From an uncultured Bacteroidota bacterium (GTDB lineage Bacteria > Bacteroidota > Bacteroidia > Bacteroidales > VadinHA17), in NCBI GenBank assembly GCA_903824785.1, contig CAIJYD010000003.1, positions 1 to 41,020 on the forward strand: a stretch of 41,020 nucleotides of DNA. The letters are read 5' to 3'. Below the pieces are notes generated by a model, which saw nothing but the letters and a program-made list of their open reading frames with translations, was not told the origin of the DNA and made no database searches. The translations under genes and the position numbers were made by a program. Position 1 is the first letter of the stretch, and the number at the start of each line of letters is the position of its first letter. Below, piece after piece: positions 25,044 through 32,692 of this stretch.

Positions 25044-26129
25044 TTAAATATTGTTCTCCTTAAGAAGCTCGGCATTTTCGGCCATCTGCAGTTTATCAAG
25101 AACTTCCTGAATATTTCCATCAAGAATTGAAGGAAGATTATAAATGGTGAGGTTTATCCTATGGTCGGTCATTCTTCCCTGAGGATAATTATATGTCCTG
25201 ATCTTTGCAGAACGGTCGCCAGTTGATACCATAGTTTTCCTCCTTCGGGAAACTTCATCGAGATATTTTTGATATTCAAGATTATACAACCTTGTTCTCA
25301 GCTCTTTAAGTGCTTTATCATAATTTTTTAGTTGCGACTTTTCATCCTGACAGGTAACAACAATGCCTGAAGGAATATGGGTAAGCCGAATTGCTGAATA
25401 TGTAGTGTTTACCGACTGGCCACCCGGGCCTGAGGAGCAATAGGTATCCTTTCTTATATCTTCCGTTCTGAGGTCAACGTCAAATTCATCAGCTTCTGGC
25501 AGCACTACGATTGTTGCTGCAGAAGTATGAATACGACCCTGTGTTTCTGTCTGCGGAACTCTTTGAACCCGGTGAACCCCTGATTCGTACTTCATTATAC
25601 CATAAACACCTTCCCCGGTAATACTTAGAACTATCTCCTTATACCCGCCTGCAGTTCCCTCAGAGATATTGGTAACATCTACTTTCCATCCTCTCGACTC
25701 GAAAAATTTGCTGTACATTCTGAAGAGATCACCTGCAAAGATACTGGCTTCATCGCCACCGGTTCCGGCTCTGATCTCCATAACAGCGTTTTTATCATCT
25801 TCCGGATCGGCAGGGATAATAAGCATCTGTATCTCATCTTCCATTGCAGGAATACGGGAAGTGAGTTCGTCGAATTCAGCCTTGGCCATCTCGCGCATCT
25901 CTTCATCCTTTTCCGTAGCGAGCAGTTCCTTTGCACTTGCTATATTACTAAGAGCCAGTTTATACCTTTCGTACGATTCAACAATAGGCAGAAGATCCTT
26001 ATATTCTTTATTCAATTTGACATACCTCTTCATATCCGAGAGAATTTCGGGCTGAGTAAGTGTGTCTCCTACCTCAATGAATCGTGTTTTAACACCCTCC
26101 AGCTTCTCAAGAATAATATTGTTTGCCAT
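25044..26129 (-). CDS. prfA: Peptide chain release factor 1
   Basis: A 361-residue class I release factor that reads UAA and UAG stop codons. The peptidyl-tRNA hydrolysis loop GPGGQ is at residues 234-238 ([20 protein letters not shown]), and the conserved domain 2 stretch [20 protein letters not shown] is near 182-201. Length is full. It lies 81 bases after purM and 11 before pyrF on the same strand. Confidence 0.97.
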   Translation of the reverse strand: MANNIILEKLEGVKTRFIEVGDTLTQPEILSDMKRYVKLNKEYKDLLPIVESYERYKLALSNIASAKELLATEKDEEMREMAKAEFDELTSRIPAMEDEIQMLIIPADPEDDKNAVMEIRAGTGGDEASIFAGDLFRMYSKFFESRGWKVDVTNISEGTAGGYKEIVLSITGEGVYGIMKYESGVHRVQRVPQTETQGRIHTSAATIVVLPEADEFDVDLRTEDIRKDTYCSSGPGGQSVNTTYSAIRLTHIPSGIVVTCQDEKSQLKNYDKALKELRTRLYNLEYQKYLDEVSRRRKTMVSTGDRSAKIRTYNYPQGRMTDHRINLTIYNLPSILDGNIQEVLDKLQMAENAELLKENNI

Positions 26130-26210
26130 ATAAATCAGATTTTCGGGTGCAAAGATAGTAAGAAATAGGAAGAATATAAACAGGAGGAAGGCAAGTGGGT
26201 TAATATTAGG

Positions 26211-27380
26211 CTAATATTCAAATGTTCCTGCTTCAGAACTGATTGTAAGTTTTTTCCCTTCAAATGATTCACAATAGCCGATTACCTGAGCCTGAAGATT
26301 GAATTCTGCAGCTATTCTGATTATTTCGGCAGCATTTTCCTCCCGGGTATAAATCTCGAACCGGTGACCCATGTTAAACACTTTGTACATCTCTTTGAAC
26401 GGAGTGCCGGATTGTTCATGTATAATCCGGAATAATGGGGGTAAAGGGAACATGTTGTTTTTCACAACATGCATATTATCAACAAAATGCATAATTTTGC
26501 TCTGTCCTCCGCCTGAGCAATGAACCATACCATGTATTTCGGGGCGCATTGTTTCGATTACCTTTTTTATCACAGGGGCATAAGTACGTGTCGGTGAGAG
26601 AACCATTTTACCTGCATCTATATTTAAGCCATCGATGGGATCGGTCAGCCTCAACTGACCGGAATAGATAAGATCGTAAGTAAGATTTGTATCAAGACTT
26701 TCAGGGTATTTAGAAGCAAGATAGGGTGCAAAAACATCATGCCTTGCTGAAGTCAGCCCGTTACTGCCCATTCCGCTGTTATACTCCTTTTCATAAGTGG
26801 TTTGTCCGTATGATGCCAATCCTATAATAACATCACCCGGTCTGATATTATCATTTGAAATAACATCGGCTCTTCTGATGCGGGCTGCAACTGTTGAATC
26901 AACAACTATCGTTCTCACAAGGTCACCCAGATCGGCAGTTTCTCCACCTGTTGACCAGATCCCTATACCCTGACTCCGCAGCTCTTCGAGAACCTCTTCG
27001 GTTCCTCTTATTATAGAAGAGATTACTGCACCCGGGATATGATTTTTATTGCGTCCTATTGTTGACGAAAGAAGTATGTTATTATAAGCGCCAACACAAA
27101 GGAGATCATCGAGGTTCATTACTATGGCATCCTGAGCTATCCCTTTCCAGACTGAAAGATCGCCTGTCTCTCTCCAGTAAACATAAGCAAGAGATGATTT
27201 GGACCCTGCCCCGTCGGCATGCATAATATTGCAATAATCCGGATCGTCTCCGAGAAGATCAGGTACAATTTTGCAAAAAGCTTTCGGAAAAAGACCCTTG
27301 TCTATGTCTTTAATAGCTTCATGCACATCTTCCTTTGATGAAGAAACGCCTCTTTTACTGTATTTTGATTCTGTGGCCAT
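26211..27380 (-). CDS. purM: Phosphoribosylformylglycinamidine cyclo-ligase (AIR synthase)
   Basis: A 389-residue AIR synthase of the diverged Bacteroidota type, making aminoimidazole ribotide from FGAM with ATP in purine synthesis. The N-terminal YSKRGVSSSKEDVHEAIK aligns with the family start, HADGAGSKSSLAYVY carries the nucleotide/substrate loop, AQDAIVMNLDDLLCVGA is the conserved ATP-binding stretch, and STGGETADLGDLV matches the GGET(A) block. The C-terminal half has HCSGGGQSKIMHF and FNMGHRFEIYT. It is clearly of the PurM/PurL superfamily; the exact reaction is inferred from the conserved GGETA and family length. It may be in one operon with the ThuA protein upstream and prfA downstream. 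Confidence 0.88.
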   Translation of the reverse strand: MATESKYSKRGVSSSKEDVHEAIKDIDKGLFPKAFCKIVPDLLGDDPDYCNIMHADGAGSKSSLAYVYWRETGDLSVWKGIAQDAIVMNLDDLLCVGAYNNILLSSTIGRNKNHIPGAVISSIIRGTEEVLEELRSQGIGIWSTGGETADLGDLVRTIVVDSTVAARIRRADVISNDNIRPGDVIIGLASYGQTTYEKEYNSGMGSNGLTSARHDVFAPYLASKYPESLDTNLTYDLIYSGQLRLTDPIDGLNIDAGKMVLSPTRTYAPVIKKVIETMRPEIHGMVHCSGGGQSKIMHFVDNMHVVKNNMFPLPPLFRIIHEQSGTPFKEMYKVFNMGHRFEIYTREENAAEIIRIAAEFNLQAQVIGYCESFEGKKLTISSEAGTFEY

Positions 27381-27433
27381 ATCTGATATTCAGACCGCAA
27401 AGATAAAAAAAATGGATGAAGTAATTTAATTTA

Positions 27434-28186
27434 CTATTTCTGATTTTTCCCGTTTGCATAAACCCATTCAACGGATTGTTTAAGAAGTTTCCGGAAAACG
27501 GGGTTTCCGAATGTTGCCACATCATGCCCGCTCTGAAGAGTAACCACCCTGGCTTTCCCATATTTTTTAGCCCATCCGATTACCTCCGAACTGGCTGGTT
27601 CATCTGTAGTGAGCAAAGGTGTAACTCCATCCTCCACATAGTAACCTTTGTATGCCTCATCGAAAATATCAAAGTCCTGTATCCCTTTGGTTACGGGGTG
27701 CTTCCTATCCGTAATTTTAACTTTAAAATGAAGATCATGGATATAGGAACAGGCATGATATTCCTTGCCTTTTACGGTAGTTGGTTTGTGGAAATATTTT
27801 CCTCCGATAATATTGAAATATTCAGGCCAGTCGTCGAAGGCACAAATACTGTGATGCAGCACCACCAAAGGTTTTCCCTGGTTTATACATTCAGCAAATA
27901 CTTTTGCCTGTTCATCAGTAATTTTCTGCCACATATGGTAGAATACCAGCACATCGTACTTGTCTCTGTTCTCCGCAAGAAACAGATCATAGGCAGCCGG
28001 AAATTCAGATACACTGCATGTAATATTCTCACCAAGGGAAGAGAGCATCAGGTTAAACTGTTCAACATTATAATCGTGTCCGCCTGTTATAACCATAACT
28101 CTGACAGGTTTTCCGGGAACAGCATGTCCTGATAATGAAACGGACAAAATAATCAATAAAGAGAGAAGGAATATCCTGATTTTCAT
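27434..28186 (-). CDS. ThuA domain-containing secreted protein
   Basis: A 250-residue protein with a signal peptide (MKIRIFLLSLLIILSVSLSG, cleavage likely near GHAVPG) and one ThuA-like domain of the class I glutamine amidotransferase-like fold. Visible family pieces are VMVITGGHDYNVEQF, DVLVFYHMW, the HHSICAFDDWPEYFNIIGGK block, and VVTLQSGHDVATFGNPVF at the end. ThuA proteins take part in sugar utilisation, and many secreted members lie near carbohydrate genes; the catalytic role is not settled. It is 20 bases after the OmpA-family gene and 53 before purM. Confidence 0.88.
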   Translation of the reverse strand: MKIRIFLLSLLIILSVSLSGHAVPGKPVRVMVITGGHDYNVEQFNLMLSSLGENITCSVSEFPAAYDLFLAENRDKYDVLVFYHMWQKITDEQAKVFAECINQGKPLVVLHHSICAFDDWPEYFNIIGGKYFHKPTTVKGKEYHACSYIHDLHFKVKITDRKHPVTKGIQDFDIFDEAYKGYYVEDGVTPLLTTDEPASSEVIGWAKKYGKARVVTLQSGHDVATFGNPVFRKLLKQSVEWVYANGKNQK

Positions 28187-28206
28187 TTTTCAGATATTAG
28201 ACATTT

Positions 28207-30192
28207 TTATTTTTTAGTTGGTTCATAATCCGTTCTCAGAACCCTGAATTCAGTTCTCCTGTTAATCTGATGAGCAATCTCTTTCTGTTCATCGCTGCCA
28301 AGGGAATTAATATACTGTTCAGTAAGAGGTGTTCCTGCTTTAAGGAACGGATTTTGTTTCACGGTTTCAGCATCTATAATTTTGGGTGTTGACTCACCAT
28401 ATCCTTTAGGAACGAGACGTTCCGGTTCAATGCCCTTATCGATAAGATACTGAACAGCAAACTGGGCTCTTTTTTGAGAAAGGGTCTGGTTAAATTCTTC
28501 GGTATCGCGCGAGTCAGTGTGCGACATCAGTTCAATTACAGCATTTGGGTTATCCAGAAGTGTTTCAACAAGCTTATCGAGAGAAACCATCGATTCGGGG
28601 CGGAGATCCCATTTGCCAAAATCGTAAAGGATATTTGGAAGTTCAATTGGTTTGTCGATTGATGTAAGAAGGAGGGTTACCATGAAATCGCGGCTTTTTG
28701 CCTGTCCTTTGGTTGTCTCTTTATTTTTTCCGTTAAGATATCCTCTTTTTGAGGCGAGGAATATATAGTCGACATCAGCTTTAAGGGCAAATTTAAAGTC
28801 GCCACCAGCACCGGTTTCCGCCTGAAGGTTTGATCCGTCGCTTGCAATAAGTTGTACATGCGAACCCGGAATTGGAGTTCCGGCTTTTTCATCCTTAACA
28901 AGGCCGGTAACGTTGAATTTCATCGGAGGTAGTTCAAAGGAATAAATCTCATCGTTCCCTTTTCCTTTCCTTGTAGATGAGAATAGCCCTTTTTCGGTCC
29001 CATTCTCGAAAGTTATTCCAAAATCGTCGGCAAAACTGTTTACCGGCGGCTTCATATTTAGGACTGCCCAGCTGCCATCAGCCATCGGTTTTGCCTTGAA
29101 GATATCGAGACCACCCATTCCTATCTGACCGTCTGATGAAAAATAGAGAGTTCCGTCTTCCCTGACATAAGGAAAGAGTTCATCACCGGGAGTGTTGATA
29201 TCCGGGCCCGGATTAACCGGTTTTGACCAGGCTCCACCGCTCTTTGCCCTTGTTGACATCCAGATATCTTTTTTACCGGAGCCACCGGTAATATCTGAAA
29301 CAAAGTACAATGTAGAACCATCGGGGGATATCGCAGGATGAGCGGCAACAAGCGAATCAGGCAGAATTCCGGTACTTTTAGGATCGCTCCAGGTATCGCC
29401 CGATCTCTTTGAATACATTATTACACAACCTTTTTTCTCCCGTTTTCCTGATTCACACCGTGTAAAATAGATCTCTTTAAAGTCAGAAGAGAAGGAAGGA
29501 GTTCCATCTTCGAACTCACTGTTGATGACTTCAACAGGAACAGGAGTGCTCCATTTGGATTTCTTATCAATACGGCTTTCGAATATATCTGTGTAACTCT
29601 GACCTGTTGCGCCATGGGTTTTATTACCTGCAGCACCTTCGCGCGAGGAGGTAAAATATATCTGCCCAAAATCATCTCGTCCGTACGCAGGACTAAAGTC
29701 AGATTGTCTGGAATTTATGTCCTTAACCTCGTCAACCTTATATGCTTCAGGGTTCTTAAGCCATTCCGCAGACAGTTCGCAGGATCGGATCTCCTGATCA
29801 GCTCTTGCATCGGCCGGAGCCAACTGCTTATACTTTTTAAATTCATCAATTGCAGGCTGGTACTTGCCATTTTTCTTCAGAGATTCTGCAAACCAGAATT
29901 GAGCATCGGGTTTTGAATAAGTTGATTTGGTTGCCAGTTTGTACCATGTCTCGGCATTTTTCGGATCATTTGTCAAGCGATAACATTCCGCAATCATAAA
30001 TATCAGCTCAGTTCTCAGATTCTTATCTGCCTTTTTGACTTTGGTGTATGCCTCCTTGAAAAGATCAATGGCTTCGAAATATTCGCCTGCGGTGAAAGAT
30101 GAGTAAGCTCTCTCTGTCTTTCGTTTCTGAGCAGCAGCTTCAGGAATAAGTAAAGTAATAACCAGTATAATAAGTAGTAATAATCGTTTCAT
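28207..30192 (-). CDS. TPR/PD40/OmpA-family envelope protein (PorE-like)
   Basis: A 661-residue exported protein. After a signal peptide (MKRLLLLIILVITLLIPEAA) come TPR-like repeats (about 25-150), WD40/PD40 beta-propeller strands (about 160-420; PDGSTLYFVSDITGGSGKKD, DGTLYFSSDGQIGMGGLDIF), a carboxypeptidase-regulatory-like domain (about 425-510), and a C-terminal OmpA peptidoglycan-binding domain (IELMSHTDSRDTEEFNQTLS, then GYGESTPK). This order equals that of PorE of the type 9 secretion system, but similar proteins occur outside that system, and no other T9SS gene is in this window. It is therefore called PorE-like only. It is the first gene ahead of thuA and purM. Confidence 0.85.
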   Translation of the reverse strand: MKRLLLLIILVITLLIPEAAAQKRKTERAYSSFTAGEYFEAIDLFKEAYTKVKKADKNLRTELIFMIAECYRLTNDPKNAETWYKLATKSTYSKPDAQFWFAESLKKNGKYQPAIDEFKKYKQLAPADARADQEIRSCELSAEWLKNPEAYKVDEVKDINSRQSDFSPAYGRDDFGQIYFTSSREGAAGNKTHGATGQSYTDIFESRIDKKSKWSTPVPVEVINSEFEDGTPSFSSDFKEIYFTRCESGKREKKGCVIMYSKRSGDTWSDPKSTGILPDSLVAAHPAISPDGSTLYFVSDITGGSGKKDIWMSTRAKSGGAWSKPVNPGPDINTPGDELFPYVREDGTLYFSSDGQIGMGGLDIFKAKPMADGSWAVLNMKPPVNSFADDFGITFENGTEKGLFSSTRKGKGNDEIYSFELPPMKFNVTGLVKDEKAGTPIPGSHVQLIASDGSNLQAETGAGGDFKFALKADVDYIFLASKRGYLNGKNKETTKGQAKSRDFMVTLLLTSIDKPIELPNILYDFGKWDLRPESMVSLDKLVETLLDNPNAVIELMSHTDSRDTEEFNQTLSQKRAQFAVQYLIDKGIEPERLVPKGYGESTPKIIDAETVKQNPFLKAGTPLTEQYINSLGSDEQKEIAHQINRRTEFRVLRTDYEPTKK

Positions 30193-30279
30193 AATTCACC
30201 CTTCAATTTGCCCATAAAAGTAATCAATTTAAGGAATTCCGGTAATAATATTTTAACGTGACAAGACTACATTTATTAT

Positions 30280-30312
30280 AAAAAAAAAAGGATCCTGCAA
30301 TTTGGATCCTTT
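30280..30312 (-). terminator. Terminator of glnN
   Basis: A 9-bp stem (AAAGGATCC with GGATCCTTT, 30287-30295 and 30304-30312) with an eight-base loop is followed on the minus strand by a long T run, 26 bases beyond the glnN stop. Confidence 0.85.
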
Positions 30313-30338
30313 AATTCAAAACAAAAACCAGATAACCT

Positions 30339-32528
30339 TTATCTTGTAAAGAGTAACTCTCTGTATTTTGGAAGAGGCCAGATTTCATTATCAACAATGA
30401 GTTCCAGTTTGTCGATATGAATGCGGATCTCATCCAGATATGGCTTTACTTTGCCTTCATAAGCAAGAGCCATCTTATATGAGTCCTCAATAACATTTGC
30501 CCTTTTCCGTTCCTCGATCATTTCATTCACCAGTTTTTTAATCATTGATATATGATCTGAAATGGTAATTATCAATTCTTTCCGGGCACCTGCAAGTCTT
30601 TCAAACTCAGTATCGCTGAATATTTCCTTGAGCCCTTTTACATTCTCAATAAGAGTAGTCATGTAAGTAATTGCAGTAGGAACAATGTGATTGATAGCAA
30701 GATCGCCAATAACACGGGCTTCAATCTGAACCTTTTTTGTGAATTTCTCATATTCCACTTCAACACGGCTTTCAAGTTCTTTATCGGTGAAGATCCCTGT
30801 TCCTACAAGAACACTTCTCGACTTGGCAGAGAGGAAACAGGTAATTGATTCCGGAACACTTGCAATATTTGAAAGTCCTCTTTTCTTTGCTTCCGCGTGC
30901 CATTCCTTACTGTAACCATCGCCTTCGAATAAAACCTTTTCAGACTCGAGGATATATTTTTTCAATACCTGAAAGATGGCTTCATCCTTATTTCTTCCTT
31001 TTTTAATAATAAGGTCAACATCCTTCTTAAACTGAGTAAGCTGATTTGCAACCGCTGCATTCAGAACAATCATTGCGGAACTGCAATTGGCTGATGAGCC
31101 TACAGCTCTGAATTCGAACCTGTTACCTGTAAAAGCAAAAGGAGATGTCCGGTTTCTGTCGGTATTGTCGAGCAGTATTTCAGGTATCTTGCCAATTCCA
31201 AGTTTGAGCTCTGTCTTTTCAGCAGGGGTCATCTTTTTCTCGGTAACCTTCCGTGCTATATTCTCAAGCATTTTAGTAAGATACGTTCCGACAAATACTG
31301 AAATTATTGCAGGAGGAGCTTCATGACCACCAAGTCTGTATGAGTTTGTCTCATTCATTACAGATGCTCTCAGTATCTCGTTATTATCATATACAGCCTT
31401 AATTACATTTACAAGAAATGTAAGGAACTGCAGGTTTGTTTTTGGGTTTTTACCCGGAGATAAAAGATTAACACCGGTGTTGGTAGACATAGACCAGTTA
31501 TTATGTTTCCCTGAACCGTTTATTCCCGCAAAAGGTTTTTCGTGAAAAAGAACTCTGAATTTATGTTTCCGGGCCACTCTTTTCATAATATCCATAAGCA
31601 GCTGGTTATGATCAACTGCGAGGTTTACCTCTTCAAATATCGGGGCACATTCGAACTGATTCGGGGCCACCTCATTGTGACGTGTTTTAACAGGAATTCC
31701 AAGTTTATACGACTCGCACTCAAAATCTTCCATAAAATTCATCACTCTCTCCGGAATAGATCCGAAGTAGTGGTCAGAAAGCTGCTGATCTTTTGATGAC
31801 TGATGACCCATCATGGTTCTTTCAGCAAGCATCAGGTCGGGACGGGCATAATATAATGCTTCATCTATCAGAAAATATTCCTGCTCAATGCCGAGTGTTC
31901 CTATAACTTTGGTTACATCTTTGTCAAAATACTGGCAAACATCTACTGCAGCTCTGTCGAGTTCCGAAAGTACTTTCAGCAGGGGAGCTTTATAATCAAG
32001 CGCTTCTCCGGTATATGATACAAATATTGTTGGGATACAAAGGGTTGTTCCGACAATAAACACAGGAGACGATACGTCCCATGCAGTATAGCCCCTGGCT
32101 TCAAATGTATTGCGGATCCCGCCGCTTGGAAAACTTGATGCATCCGGCTCCGACTGAACGAGAACCTCACCTGAAAAATTCTCAACAATCCTTCCGTTGT
32201 CGCCAACTTCGAGGAAGCCGTCATGCTTTTCTGCTGTTCCATCTGTCAGAGGGTGAAACCAGTGTGTGTAATGTGTTGCACCTTTACCTATAGCCCAGGC
32301 TTTAAGACCTGTAGCAACCTGATTAGCTTCCAGCCTGGTTAAGGATTTACCTTCATTTATCGCACGCTTTACTACTTTATAAGCCTCCTTTGACAGGAAA
32401 TGTTCCATTTTTGGAAGATCAAAAACGTTCATTCCATAATATTCGGAAACAATTTTTGATGGTGTAACTACTCCAACAGGCTCTCTGTTGAAGACCTCTC
32501 TTAATGCACTAAATCTAAGTTCTGCCAT
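30339..32528 (-). CDS. glnN: Glutamine synthetase type III
   Basis: A 729-residue type III glutamine synthetase, the dodecameric form known from Bacteroides, making glutamine from glutamate, ammonia and ATP. Family blocks are the N-terminal FSALREVFNREPVGVVTPSK, the IGTLGIEQEYFLIDE metal-binding Glu region, AGINGSGKHNNWSMS in the active site, and NRTSPFAFTGNRFEFRAVGS. The length is typical. The gene is monocistronic, ending in a terminator, with a TAnnTTTG box and a set of spaced A-tracts upstream. It should be the main nitrogen-assimilation enzyme, expected to respond to ammonia. Confidence 0.97.
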   Translation of the reverse strand: MAELRFSALREVFNREPVGVVTPSKIVSEYYGMNVFDLPKMEHFLSKEAYKVVKRAINEGKSLTRLEANQVATGLKAWAIGKGATHYTHWFHPLTDGTAEKHDGFLEVGDNGRIVENFSGEVLVQSEPDASSFPSGGIRNTFEARGYTAWDVSSPVFIVGTTLCIPTIFVSYTGEALDYKAPLLKVLSELDRAAVDVCQYFDKDVTKVIGTLGIEQEYFLIDEALYYARPDLMLAERTMMGHQSSKDQQLSDHYFGSIPERVMNFMEDFECESYKLGIPVKTRHNEVAPNQFECAPIFEEVNLAVDHNQLLMDIMKRVARKHKFRVLFHEKPFAGINGSGKHNNWSMSTNTGVNLLSPGKNPKTNLQFLTFLVNVIKAVYDNNEILRASVMNETNSYRLGGHEAPPAIISVFVGTYLTKMLENIARKVTEKKMTPAEKTELKLGIGKIPEILLDNTDRNRTSPFAFTGNRFEFRAVGSSANCSSAMIVLNAAVANQLTQFKKDVDLIIKKGRNKDEAIFQVLKKYILESEKVLFEGDGYSKEWHAEAKKRGLSNIASVPESITCFLSAKSRSVLVGTGIFTDKELESRVEVEYEKFTKKVQIEARVIGDLAINHIVPTAITYMTTLIENVKGLKEIFSDTEFERLAGARKELIITISDHISMIKKLVNEMIEERKRANVIEDSYKMALAYEGKVKPYLDEIRIHIDKLELIVDNEIWPLPKYRELLFTR

Positions 32529-32547
32529 TTCTGTAAATATTTTTTTA

Positions 32548-32640
32548 CAAAAATAGCGTATTTTTAATATATCCCCCTATTTTTATATGTTTTTTTTTGA
32601 ATTATTATCTGTTTTTTTCAACATACCCCTGTTTTTTTAG
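32548..32640 (-). promoter_or_regulatory. glnN promoter with spaced A-tracts and repeated CCCCT boxes
   Basis: Minus-strand TATTTTTG at 32548-32555 is a perfect -7 box, 20 bases from the ATG. No TTTG box is seen at the usual distance. Upstream, A-tracts (minus strand) are centred near 32563, 32582, 32594, 32615 and 32635, mostly about 20 bases apart, and the box CCCCT (plus strand) followed by a T run occurs at 32574 and 32626, 52 bases apart. Confidence 0.5.
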
Positions 32641-32692
32641 CAGAGATGCTTAATTTATGTCATAATTATTACTAAAACTAAATAAATCCGGA

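Noticed and set aside
28207-30192. Firm call as PorE of the type 9 secretion system
   Set aside because: Domain order agrees but the same architecture occurs in many unrelated Bacteroidota proteins and no other T9SS gene is present.
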